Origin: Oscillospiraceae bacterium
GTDB taxonomy: Bacteria > Bacillota > Clostridia > Oscillospirales > Ruminococcaceae
Assembly: GCA_031260615.1 (NCBI GenBank)
Contig: JAISLG010000165.1
Location: forward strand, 1-6,378
Reading direction: 5' to 3'
Length of the DNA stretch: 6,378 nucleotides
The notes under the pieces are model-generated. The model was not told the DNA's origin, made no database searches, and worked only from the letters and a program-made list of their open reading frames with translations. This document shows positions 1 through 6,116 of this stretch, piece by piece; within the stretch, counting starts at the first letter, position 1; each line of letters begins with the position of its first letter. Both the position numbers and the translations under genes were made by a program.

Positions 1-1434
1 GTCAATCAACGCCTCCCCGACTGCTGTACGAACAATGTCGTAATCATCGAGCGGATACTGTGACCGCACATAGAACAATACAGACACGCCGCCGCCCGCG
101 AATGCGATAAGCACGGCTACTACAATTGAGAGCAACCGAAAGAATGCACTTTTCCCCTTTATTTTCACAACATTGTATCGGAGTTCGTTTTCTTCTTCTT
201 CGATTTCGAGTTGTTCAATCTTGTCCCCGAATTCCTTATCAAAGGACAATTCGAGTTCTTCGTCCGTCGGTATCCTATCCGCAAATTCGGGAACGCCCCC
301 GTCTGGAATGTCGATTGTCGTAACGGGAATCGGGTTTTCCCGTTTCGCGAGTACGGGTGATGGCGCAGGTACTGATTTAAGCAGGTCGCTTAAATCGGTT
401 TCATCATTCTTCATTATGTTTAATCCTTTTGGGAGTGGGAGTTGTTTCGGCGCGACATGGGATTGCTCGGAAAACGGTTTGAGTTCTGGTTCGGGTATTG
501 GTTCAGGTTCTGGTTCAGGTTCTGGTATTGGTTCAGTTTCAGGTTCAGGTATTGGTTCAGGTTCTGGTATTGGTTCGGGTGTTGTTTCAGGTTCAGGTTC
601 GGGTGTCGGTTCGGGTGTTGGCTCAGGTGTCGGTTCTGGTATTGGTTCAGGTGTTGGTTCGGGTGTCGGCTCGGGTTCGGTTTCGTCCTCGTCCTCATCG
701 TCAATGCGTCTTGGTTCGGTGTCGGTGTCGTCAATACGCCTTGGAACGGTTGGTTCGGATATTGGGGCGGATATTGGGGCGGTTGGTTCGGGTGTTATAT
801 CCTCTGTTTGCGTTATTTCGTCTGTTTTCGCAGTTTCCTCGACAGGTATAGTATCCTCGATAGGTTTTGCAAATGAGGATTTATCGGCGAGTTTCATTTT
901 ACGGCGTTGTCTGCGTTTTTCCCCGATAATATCGGACAAATCGTCGTCATCATCATCATCATCATCTGGCACAAATTCGATTACGCCACCGAGTCTCATA
1001 GCCTCCAACTCGGCTTCGCTTAATTCCTCACTATGTTTAATCTTTGTTCGCGTACCCTTTGGTATTACAATAGACGGTTCTTCAAAATCCTCGTCGTCGC
1101 CGTCGTCAAAATCGTCTTTGTTCTCGAACAATTTATTGATAGCGTCGCGGTTGCCCTTCACACGGGTCGCGGCGGGAGTACCCGCTTCGGGGCTGTCGTA
1201 CAGTTTTACTATCGTTTCGGGCGTAATTTTCGGGGCGGTTACATTGACGGGTTGCACGACTGCCTGTGTATTATTTTTTTTGCTACGCGAAAACAAACCC
1301 GACTTCCGTTCTGTTATCGAACGGGGGTTATCGGCGGACTGCCCTGCGACCATTGCACCGCACACCGAGCAATACGCGGAATTCACGGGGATATGCACCC
1401 CACAACTCGGACAAGGGAACGTCTTTACTTTCAT
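1..1434 (-). CDS. Zinc-ribbon, Pro-Glu-repeat, single-pass membrane protein (partial, 3' end outside window)
   Basis: The reading frame is open from the ATG at 1434 to the left edge, 478 codons with no stop. An in-frame TAA lies directly upstream (1435-1437), so this is the first possible start. The only purine-rich match, AAGG at 1452-1455, is 17 nt away, so the ribosome binding site is weak. Residues 8-25 form a zinc ribbon (CPSC, then CSVC, ten residues between the pairs). A charged, probably disordered region follows, with nine consecutive Asp at 157-165 and a duplicated EPRRIDD-like motif just before residue 252. Residues about 252-317 are [12 protein letters not shown] repeats. Residues about 434-455 are a hydrophobic membrane segment preceded by Lys/Arg, which predicts a cytoplasmic N-terminus and an extracytoplasmic C-terminus. 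The outer domain is mostly missing, so function is unknown. By inference, the repeat acts as a stiff spacer between the zinc ribbon and the membrane. Confidence is high that this is the coding strand and low on role. Confidence 0.85.
   Translation of the reverse strand, partial: MKVKTFPCPSCGVHIPVNSAYCSVCGAMVAGQSADNPRSITERKSGLFSRSKKNNTQAVVQPVNVTAPKITPETIVKLYDSPEAGTPAATRVKGNRDAINKLFENKDDFDDGDDEDFEEPSIVIPKGTRTKIKHSEELSEAELEAMRLGGVIEFVPDDDDDDDDDLSDIIGEKRRQRRKMKLADKSSFAKPIEDTIPVEETAKTDEITQTEDITPEPTAPISAPISEPTVPRRIDDTDTEPRRIDDEDEDETEPEPTPEPTPEPIPEPTPEPTPEPTPEPEPETTPEPIPEPEPIPEPETEPIPEPEPEPEPIPEPELKPFSEQSHVAPKQLPLPKGLNIMKNDETDLSDLLKSVPAPSPVLAKRENPIPVTTIDIPDGGVPEFADRIPTDEELELSFDKEFGDKIEQLEIEEEENELRYNVVKIKGKSAFFRLLSIVVAVLIAFAGGGVSVLFYVRSQYPLDDYDIVRTAVGEALID
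484..681 (-). repeat. Pro-Glu coding repeat
   Basis: This is an in-frame array of degenerate six- and twelve-base units encoding TPEP, IPEP and EPEP (residues about 252-317 of the minus-strand protein). On the plus strand it reads as GGTTC(A/T/G)GGT-like DNA, which opens a spurious Gly-Ser-rich frame. The units vary at third codon positions while the Pro-Glu pattern is kept, which suggests selection on the minus-strand protein. Copy number is likely to vary between strains. Confidence 0.8.
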
Positions 1435-1474
1435 TTACTAAAACGCGGAAACCTTAAAGTAATCAAACTTATTA

Positions 1475-1502
1475 TTGCAATGCGTGTACATTTAAGTATA
1501 AT
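1475..1502 (+). promoter_or_regulatory. Candidate promoter for the flavoprotein gene
   Basis: TTGCAA (1475-1480; four of six consensus bases) and TATAAT (1497-1502; perfect) are separated by 16 nt. The start would be near 1509, leaving a leader of about 60 nt before 1571. The -10 box lies within about 10 nt of the -10 box of the opposing promoter, so the two transcripts would begin almost face to face and RNA polymerase binding may be mutually exclusive. The -35 box is weak. Confidence 0.45.
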
Positions 1503-1510
1503 CATATACA

Positions 1511-1538
1511 ATTATAGTCTTTGTATACCTTTTGTCAA
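1511..1538 (-). promoter_or_regulatory. Sigma-A-type promoter for the minus-strand zinc-ribbon membrane gene
   Basis: On the minus strand, TTGACA (1533-1538) and TATAAT (1511-1516) are both perfect consensus boxes, separated by 16 nt. Transcription would start near 1504, giving a leader of about 70 nt before the ATG at 1434. Housekeeping transcription of that gene is inferred from this. Confidence 0.7.
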
Positions 1539-1570
1539 ATACACTTGCAACATAATGCAAGGTAAATATT

Positions 1571-3094
1571 ATGAAAAAGAAAAAATTCGATAGTTTCGAT
1601 GTTGCAGTAATTGGCGGCGGAGCGGCGGGACTGACGGCGGCGATATTCGCGGCGCGCGAGGGAGCGACTGTTGTCGTGTTGGAAAAAAATTCTCGCGTGG
1701 GCAAGAAGATACTTATAACGGGTAGCGGTCGATGTAATCTGTCGAACATTACCCTTGACTATGACTGGCAGTTGATGTTCCGTCCTGAAATCAAAAAGCA
1801 AGTATTACGCGGAGTGCAGTCGTCAAAATTTTTGGTTGATCTCTCGCATTACTACACATCGTCATACATCTCCGACATTAAGAACTCCCCCGCGAACTAC
1901 GACAATGCGCTTATCGAGCATATTTTTTCCGAAACTCTGACGGCTAAGGAATTTTTCAAGCAATTAGGTCTGAAAACGATAATAGACGAGGATGGGAGAA
2001 TGTACCCGCACTCGTCGTCGGCGGTAAGCGTATTAGATGCGTTACGGTTGGAATGCGCGAAACTCGGCGTAGTGGAGAATGTATCATATTTTGTAGACAC
2101 AATCGAGGGTCGTGACGGTGAATTTTATATTACACCTGTTGACGGGTCGCCTGCCGAAAAAAAAGTAACGCGTGTTAAGAAGATGATAATAGCGACGGGT
2201 GCGCCGTCACACGTTGCGAACAATACGGTGAACGCACTGACATCAAACTACACAGACGACTCCGGCGGATTTTCCGCACTCAAATTCGCGGCGAGCGTGG
2301 GAGTGAAAACCACTCCATTTTACCCCGTACTCTGCCCTGTTAAGACGGACAAAAAACTTGCATTGCCTGTCAAGGGGTTGCGAGTACGCGCGGATTGCCG
2401 CATACTAAACGGGAACAGGGCATTGTTATCAGAAATCGGCGAGGTACAATTCGGCGACGATTATTTATCGGGGGTGTGCATAATGAATCTTTCCCGATAC
2501 ATCTCGGACGAATACGTCAAGAGCGTATCGGTTGCGCGGAAGAACGGCGGCGATGTATCGGATTATTTTGGGACACCAGAAATATCACTTGACCTTACCC
2601 CCGACTTTTCATTATACACGCTGAAAAAGGAACTTACTGCGATTGCGACGATACGCGAGAGTGTTAAATTGGAGGAGTTTCTCACGGGGTTGTTTAACAA
2701 ACGTGTGGGGAACGAGATACTTAAAACGGCAATCCCAGATGTTAAACTTAACACGATAGTGAACACACTGACGGAGCATCAGTTATCGGAAATCGCAGAT
2801 GTAATCAAAGACTGGCGTTTCCCGATATACGGGGTACACAGTTGGGATATGGCGCAAGCGGCGGGGGGTGGCGTATTATTATCGGAGTTGAACCGCGACT
2901 TGCAGGCACGCTCCTCAAACGGAGTGTATTTTGTGGGCGAGGCAGTCGACATACACGGGGATTGTGGCGGCTACAACCTGTCGTGGGCGTGGGTTAGCGG
3001 TGAAACTGCGGGGCGTGCGGCAGGGAAGGCGGTTATCGAGGGTATTGAGCCGAGCCAAGAATTGCACGACCTTATCGACCAGAAAAATATGTAA
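1571..3094 (+). CDS. HI0933/YhiN/BaiN-family FAD-dependent flavoprotein
   Basis: A 507-residue predicted cytosolic FAD-binding oxidoreductase of the HI0933 (TIGR00275) family. Residues 11-24 are the Rossmann FAD-binding loop (VIGGGAAGL at 13-21), with E38 at the end of the second strand in the position that binds the FAD ribose. The family motif GKKILITGSGRCNLSN is at 44-59, and EDGRMYP follows in the substrate/cap region. Near the C-terminus, GEAVD (456-460) and GGYNLSWAWVSG match the second FAD-contacting motif. The start is supported by AAGG at 1559-1562, 8 nt from the ATG. Known relatives include E. coli YhiN, H. influenzae HI0933 and clostridial BaiN, the last proposed to act in bile acid dehydroxylation. 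The true substrate of most members is unknown, and nothing nearby suggests bile acid metabolism. At 507 residues it is about 100 longer than the roughly 400 usual for the family. It stands alone as a plus-strand unit. Confidence 0.92.
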   Translation: MKKKKFDSFDVAVIGGGAAGLTAAIFAAREGATVVVLEKNSRVGKKILITGSGRCNLSNITLDYDWQLMFRPEIKKQVLRGVQSSKFLVDLSHYYTSSYISDIKNSPANYDNALIEHIFSETLTAKEFFKQLGLKTIIDEDGRMYPHSSSAVSVLDALRLECAKLGVVENVSYFVDTIEGRDGEFYITPVDGSPAEKKVTRVKKMIIATGAPSHVANNTVNALTSNYTDDSGGFSALKFAASVGVKTTPFYPVLCPVKTDKKLALPVKGLRVRADCRILNGNRALLSEIGEVQFGDDYLSGVCIMNLSRYISDEYVKSVSVARKNGGDVSDYFGTPEISLDLTPDFSLYTLKKELTAIATIRESVKLEEFLTGLFNKRVGNEILKTAIPDVKLNTIVNTLTEHQLSEIADVIKDWRFPIYGVHSWDMAQAAGGGVLLSELNRDLQARSSNGVYFVGEAVDIHGDCGGYNLSWAWVSGETAGRAAGKAVIEGIEPSQELHDLIDQKNM

Positions 3095-3133
3095 CGGGCA
3101 AGAGGGCTTATGTTGGGTAAGGCGGCGATTGCC

Positions 3134-3399
3134 CACGAGTGTTGGTATGGTATTGATAGCGAATATTGTTGACTATGCGATTACGAGAAACGGGGCGATG
3201 TGGACATCGCCCCCTACACAAGTGTTGGTATGGTATTGATAACGGATATTGTTGACTATGCGATTATGAGAAACGGGGCGATGTGGACATCGCCCCCTGT
3301 TGGTATGGTATTGATAACGGATATTGTTGACTGTGCGATTACGAGAAACGGGGCGATGTGGACATCGCCCCCTACACGAGTGTTGGTATGGTATTGATA
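3134..3399. repeat. Tandem array of hairpin-bearing intergenic repeat (three full units plus a partial fourth)
   Basis: Copies of TGTTGGTATGGTATTGATA begin at 3140, 3223, 3298 and 3381, giving periods of 83, 75 and 83 nt. The middle unit is shorter because it lacks an 8-nt ACACAAGT-like stretch. Each full unit carries a perfect 10-bp inverted repeat, GGGGCGATGT / ACATCGCCCC, with two bases between the arms: 3192-3213, 3275-3296 and 3350-3371. Units differ by only a few substitutions. The array is bounded by a 25-nt direct repeat (3134-3158 and 3375-3399), beginning CACGAGTG in both copies. It fills the gap between convergent genes. Short frames through it are not plausible proteins because the 83-nt period breaks frame. 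It resembles the small palindromic extragenic repeats scattered in many clostridial genomes. The hairpins lack T-runs, so classic termination is not supported, although they could block 3' exonucleases. Confidence 0.9.
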
Positions 3400-3415
3400 C
3401 TTGTTGCCATTTTCC

Positions 3416-4027
3416 TTATAGTCTTGCTAATTGCTTTTCTATGCTTTTCTCGTTTATCGCTCCACTTTTCCTGTACTTGACCTTGCCCCCCTTGGTAATA
3501 AACACACTTTCGGGAGCGGTGAACACATCGAATGCACGCCGCCCGTCGCCGTGGACATCGAAATATATCGGGAAAGTGCAACTATGGGTCGCTTCAAATT
3601 CTGCCGCTGACTTCTTACTGTCGGACAGTGTGCCTGTTAAATTCATTGCAAGGAAGTTGATATTCCCCTTGTATTTGCCGTACATATTCTCGATATACGC
3701 AAATTCCTTGTCGCAGTCGGCGGAGTTGCTCACCCAAAAATATAGATAACACGGTTTTTCAAAAAACTCCGCGAGGGTCATAGTATTCCCTCCGCCGTCC
3801 TCGAAACGGAAGTCGGGTGCTTCGGGCAGATTATAGTATTCGGTCGCGGACTGCGTGCAGTCGCCGCAAGCAATACTCGCGTAACTCTCGTTGTAATCGG
3901 CGGGTTTCGGCTTGGGTGCGGACTTGTCGCCTATATTCGCGTTGTTCAGGTAGTGCTTAATTGCATACACGCCGCCGATAACAGCCGCCGCCGCTGTAAG
4001 GATAAAAGACTTTTTCGCTAAGGTCAT
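3416..4027 (-). CDS. Membrane-anchored thioredoxin-fold (TlpA/ResA-like) protein with degenerate active site
   Basis: A 203-residue protein. Residues about 7-24 are a hydrophobic, Ala-rich segment after two Lys, which suggests a signal anchor or an uncleaved signal peptide placing the rest outside the membrane. No lipobox is seen. From about residue 68 the order fits the AhpC-TSA/TlpA thioredoxin fold: an entry strand, a strand CYLYFWVS, the active-site turn, a strand INFLAMNL, TFPIYFD, and a cis-Pro position at P172 (TAPESVFI) followed by the GGKV hairpin. The usual FWxxWCxxC reads FWVSNSADC, so the first catalytic Cys is Ser102 and only the resolving Cys105 remains. A separate CGDC pair lies at 54-57 in the linker; C93 and C150 are the other cysteines. 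Normal dithiol exchange at the canonical site is therefore unlikely. AGGGGA (4034-4039) lies a suitable distance upstream of the ATG. I found no convincing promoter between 4028 and 4127. Confidence 0.85.
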   Translation of the reverse strand: MTLAKKSFILTAAAAVIGGVYAIKHYLNNANIGDKSAPKPKPADYNESYASIACGDCTQSATEYYNLPEAPDFRFEDGGGNTMTLAEFFEKPCYLYFWVSNSADCDKEFAYIENMYGKYKGNINFLAMNLTGTLSDSKKSAAEFEATHSCTFPIYFDVHGDGRRAFDVFTAPESVFITKGGKVKYRKSGAINEKSIEKQLARL

Positions 4028-4127
4028 TTTGTTTCCCCTAATATTTAATTTTACTGTTGTTAGTGTTTACGCGGTTTGAAAAAAATATTTTGGAAATATG
4101 CGCCTATCGGGATACACATTGCGGTAT

Positions 4128-4160
4128 AAAAAAAACAGACTGCTTATAAAAAGCAGTCTG
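4128..4160 (-). terminator. Rho-independent terminator of the CXXC zinc-ribbon gene
   Basis: A perfect 10-bp stem CAGACTGCTT (4136-4145) / AAGCAGTCTG (4151-4160) has a 5-nt loop. On the minus strand it is followed by eight T (4128-4135). It sits 35 nt beyond the stop of the gene at 4196-4471, so it should end that transcript and separate it from the thioredoxin-like gene downstream. Confidence 0.9.
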
Positions 4161-4195
4161 CGTAATCAACTTAACGAATTACAAGCGGTGTATAA

Positions 4196-4471
4196 TTACG
4201 CTTTCTGTTTCGAGAAACAATCAGAGCAATATACGGGACGGTCGTCGCGAGGACGGAACGGGAGTTTAGCCTCTCCGCCACATTCAGCGCAAGTAGCAAT
4301 GAAAAATTCACGGTTGCCGCCTCGGCTACCGTTCTTCTTTGCATCACGACAATTTTTACAACGAGAAGGCTCGTTAGTGAAACCTTTTTCCTTGTAAAAT
4401 TCCTGCTCGCCAGCAGTAAAGACGAACTCATCGCCGCAATCCTTACATATAAGGGTTTTATCCTGGAACAT
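4196..4471 (-). CDS. Small zinc-ribbon protein with four CXXC pairs
   Basis: A 91-residue soluble protein. The first half contains CKDC (9-12), the conserved-looking segment EFVFTAGEQEFYKEKGF (15-31) and CKNC (38-41). This matches the clostridial 'probable zinc-ribbon' family (zf_Tbcl, PF13451 by recall). A short Gly/Arg/Asn linker (47-54) leads to a second half with CAEC (61-64) and CSDC (82-85), a CXXC-x17-CXXC ribbon. All eight cysteines are present, so two zinc sites are expected. The role of the family is not established; the basic linker would allow nucleic acid binding, which is inference only. The start is well supported by AGAGG (4477-4481) five nt before the ATG. It is a single-gene unit with its own promoter (4578-4605) and terminator (4128-4160). 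Confidence 0.9.
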   Translation of the reverse strand: MFQDKTLICKDCGDEFVFTAGEQEFYKEKGFTNEPSRCKNCRDAKKNGSRGGNREFFIATCAECGGEAKLPFRPRDDRPVYCSDCFSKQKA

Positions 4472-4577
4472 TTATACCTCTATGGTTATTTTGTTGCCGA
4501 AACAATATGTAGTTACCGCCCCGCCAGATAAAATCCCTGCGTACCCGTAAATACAACCGTTCGCGCTTGTTTTGATT

Positions 4578-4605
4578 ATTATACCACCTAAAAACCGTTT
4601 GTCAA
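4578..4605 (-). promoter_or_regulatory. Strong extended -10 sigma-A promoter for the zinc-ribbon gene
   Basis: On the minus strand, TTGACA (4600-4605) and TATAAT (4578-4583) are perfect boxes separated by 16 nt. TGG directly before TATAAT gives an extended -10. Transcription would begin near 4571, leaving an untranslated leader of about 100 nt (4472-4571) before the ATG at 4471. Confidence 0.75.
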
Positions 4606-4616
4606 TAGGCTTTTTG

Positions 4617-4645
4617 TCATAGTTTGATGTTTTTTTGAATATAAT
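4617..4645 (+). promoter_or_regulatory. Candidate sigma-E-like promoter at the ylbJ-like start
   Basis: TCATAGT (4617-4623) and AATATAAT (4638-4645), 14 nt apart, resemble the sigma-E pattern KMATATT / CATACAAT (six of seven and six of eight). An alternative sigma-A reading is TTGTCA (4614-4619) with the perfect TATAAT at 4640-4645, but its 20-nt spacer is too long for a good promoter. ylbJ belongs to the sigma-E regulon in Bacillus subtilis, which favours the first reading. The predicted start of transcription falls at about 4652, the start codon itself. Confidence 0.4.
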
Positions 4646-4651
4646 TTTTAT

Positions 4652-5743
4652 GTGAAACAAAAACTTGTATATGCTGTATCCGCGATTTTCGCGGTATCTC
4701 TCGGGATAATCTACATTCTCGATGCCCGGAACATCACCTCGGCAATTGGCGATGCAATCGACATTTGCCTTTATACAATATGCCCGTCCCTGTTCGGGTA
4801 TATGTTTGTTGGGTCATTTTTGGTGCGAACAGGGTTGTCGGGGGTTGTGTTCAAACCCCTGTATTTCCTGTTCGGTCGGTTGTTTCGGTTCACTGAGGAG
4901 GAATTTTCCATATTCGTGCTGAGTTTGGTCGGCGGTTATCCGCTCGGCGCAAGACTAACCGCCGAGTATATACCCGATACCAATACACGCGCTAAGTTCC
5001 GCGCGTTTTGCTATTGCCCGTCGCCACCGTTTATTATCGGTGTAATCGGGTATGGGGTGTTCGGCAGTCAGGCAATCGGGGTGCGGTGTTGGCTGTGTTG
5101 TGTATTCGGGTGCGTGTGTTACGCGCTGTTCACGCGGCGTAATGCTATGCCTGTGTCGGAAAAGACACCATTATTATATAATACACGCGTGTCCGATGCA
5201 ATAATAAAAAGTGTGAATTCGGCAGGGGTCGGGTTGTTCTATGTGTCCGCTATGATTGTCTTTTTTAGCACTGTAAAGGAAGCACTCCGCTGTACTCTCG
5301 CCGCAATCGGGCTTAATCTCCCCGATACCGCACGGCAAATTATATTCTCCCTCCTCGAAATATCGTCCGTGAAAAATGTCAATGCCGCGTTTAATCCCGA
5401 AATAATATTCATATTCTGTGCGGCGTTGTCCTCATTCGGGGGGCTTTGCGTTGCGTTCCAAGTATTGTCGCTGTCGGGCGGCGGTGTGAATACTATGCGG
5501 TTTTTTGGCGCGCGCCTCGCCTCAGCAATGCTCGCGGCTTTTGCGGCGGCGGTGTCACTCGAAATATCCCCAATAATCCCCAATATCCGCTCCGTCACGG
5601 GGATTATATTCTCCAAAACAGGTTCGCCATACCCAAGTATCGCCCTCCTCGCTATGTGCCTACTCGTCTGCATAGGGGAAAAACAGGCAATTCCCAAGCC
5701 AAAAATTACATCTAATAAACCCTCTCAACTCGGCTTATACTAA
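4652..5743 (+). CDS. ylbJ: YlbJ-like sporulation integral membrane protein
   Basis: A 363-residue polytopic membrane protein related to YlbJ and the nucleoside-recognition (Gate) domain proteins. Hydrophobic segments lie at about 5-23, 37-58, 84-100, 118-137, 143-161, 190-207, 250-274, 285-305 and 327-342. Diagnostic stretches are CPSLFGYMFVGSFLV (44-58), GGYPLGARLTAEY (94-106), a family-like YCPSPPFIIGVIGYGVFGS (121-139), and SFGGLCVAFQVLSL (261-274). YlbJ is a mother-cell membrane protein needed for efficient sporulation in Bacillus; its transported substrate, if any, is unknown. B. subtilis YlbJ is about 400 residues, so this form is slightly short. The start is GTG 4652: an in-frame TGA lies at 4625-4627, no other start codon lies between, and the first membrane segment follows at once. 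No ribosome binding site is visible. It is unusually Cys-rich around residues 120-156. The SASP gene follows on the same strand. Confidence 0.85.
   Translation: MKQKLVYAVSAIFAVSLGIIYILDARNITSAIGDAIDICLYTICPSLFGYMFVGSFLVRTGLSGVVFKPLYFLFGRLFRFTEEEFSIFVLSLVGGYPLGARLTAEYIPDTNTRAKFRAFCYCPSPPFIIGVIGYGVFGSQAIGVRCWLCCVFGCVCYALFTRRNAMPVSEKTPLLYNTRVSDAIIKSVNSAGVGLFYVSAMIVFFSTVKEALRCTLAAIGLNLPDTARQIIFSLLEISSVKNVNAAFNPEIIFIFCAALSSFGGLCVAFQVLSLSGGGVNTMRFFGARLASAMLAAFAAAVSLEISPIIPNIRSVTGIIFSKTGSPYPSIALLAMCLLVCIGEKQAIPKPKITSNKPSQLGLY
5712..5742 (+). promoter_or_regulatory. Tentative sigma-G-like promoter for the SASP gene
   Basis: CTAATA (5712-5717) and TATACTA (5736-5742), 18 nt apart, resemble the forespore sigma-G boxes TGAATA and CATACTA (four of six and six of seven). 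The site overlaps the last codons of the ylbJ-like gene and would give the SASP mRNA a leader of about 100 nt containing the hairpin at 5784-5838. SASP genes are normally sigma-G dependent, which is why this was looked for. The -35 match is poor, and another promoter is possible. Confidence 0.3.
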
Positions 5744-5783
5744 AATCACAGCCGAAAACGCTGTATTATTTTCTCCTCCGAAA

Positions 5784-5838
5784 CTTTTTTTCGTCGGGCA
5801 GCCGCTCGCCGAATAATGGTGGGCGGGGCGAAAAAAAG
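5784..5838 (+). promoter_or_regulatory. Large leader hairpin abutting the SASP ribosome binding site
   Basis: A perfect 10-bp outer inverted repeat, CTTTTTTTCG (5784-5793) with CGAAAAAAAG (5829-5838), encloses an inner stem of about nine pairs including G-U (5802-5810 with 5818-5826; loop 5811-5817). The right arm ends inside AAAGGAG (5835-5841), so folding would bury part of the ribosome binding site. A CTCCTCC stretch at 5773-5779 could extend pairing to GGAG. There is no T-run after the stem, so it does not look like a terminator in the plus direction. Confidence 0.55.
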
Positions 5839-5847
5839 GAGAATACT

Positions 5848-6027
5848 ATGGCTACCAAACAGAATAAAACAAGCCTTGAAGCCATTAAGGTTCAAGCCGC
5901 GTCCGAAGTCGGCGTGCCGCTCAAACAAAACGGATACAACGGCGATTTATCCTCCAAACAGGCAGGGCAAATCGGCGGTCAAATGGTTAAAAAAATCGTG
6001 CAGAATTACGAGAACACAAACAAGTAA
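5848..6027 (+). CDS. Alpha/beta-type small acid-soluble spore protein (SASP)
   Basis: A 59-residue protein that coats and protects DNA in the dormant spore and is degraded at germination for amino acids. The order matches the family: a first helix with LEAIKVQAASEVGV (10-23), the linker YNGDLSSKQAG (30-40), GGQMVKK (43-49) in the second DNA-binding helix, and a polar tail. Typical members read KxEIASELGV, YNGDLTSRQNG and GGEMVKRM. At the germination protease (GPR) site the usual E-I-A-S-E is Q-A-A-S-E (16-20), so the glutamate before the cut and the residue after it are both changed. Length is close to that of clostridial SASPs. AAAGGAG (5835-5841) sits 6 nt from the ATG. A terminator follows directly, so it is the last gene of its transcript. 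Family assignment is from motif recall and is firm. Confidence 0.93.
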   Translation: MATKQNKTSLEAIKVQAASEVGVPLKQNGYNGDLSSKQAGQIGGQMVKKIVQNYENTNK

Positions 6028-6045
6028 CCACGCGGCAAAACGCAC

Positions 6046-6086
6046 ACGCGACGGCTGTTTCAAATCAGCCGCCGCGTAATTTTTTT
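6046..6086 (+). terminator. Rho-independent terminator after the SASP gene
   Basis: ACGCG-A-CGGCTG (6046-6057) pairs with CAGCCG-C-CGCGT (6066-6077), giving an 11-bp GC-rich stem with one A/C mismatch and an 8-nt loop. Two bases later come seven T (6080-6086). It isolates the SASP transcript from the flagellin promoter. Confidence 0.88.
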
Positions 6087-6116
6087 GCGTGTCAAAAAAA
6101 AATTCACAAAAAAATG

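Noticed and set aside
173..1441. Long plus-strand open frame of 422 codons, rich in Gly and Ser
   Set aside because: It is antisense to the zinc-ribbon membrane gene. Its Gly-Ser runs are the complement of Pro-Glu and Asp codons, it lacks a ribosome binding site, and the minus strand shows a CXXC ribbon, a membrane segment and a consensus promoter.
3096..3134. GGGCAA / TTGCCC stem just after the flavoprotein stop, as a terminator
   Set aside because: Only six base pairs across a loop of about 27 nt, and no T-run follows.
3200..3397. Short repeated protein frame through the tandem array
   Set aside because: Two of the three repeat periods (83 nt) are not multiples of three, so the frame is not kept across the array. 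There is no ribosome binding site, and the DNA palindrome explains the conservation.
3134..3399. CRISPR array
   Set aside because: The repeated unit is continuous with no unique spacers; the sequence between palindromes is itself repeated.
4028..4127. Promoter for the thioredoxin-like gene
   Set aside because: GCATATT and TAAAAT occur on the minus strand, but neither has a partner box at a workable distance, so no promoter is called although one is expected because of the upstream terminator.
4472..4660. A 62-codon minus-strand frame directly upstream of the CXXC zinc-ribbon gene
   Set aside because: Its start lies upstream of the strong promoter at 4578-4605, it has no ribosome binding site, and the translation shows no recognisable domain.
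5239..5697. A 152-codon minus-strand frame inside the ylbJ-like gene
   Set aside because: The plus strand carries clear YlbJ family motifs across the same stretch, and the antisense frame has no recognisable domain or start signal.
5731..5754. CGGCT / AGCCG hairpin at the end of the ylbJ-like gene, as a terminator
   Set aside because: Five pairs with a 14-nt loop and no T-run; too weak to call.
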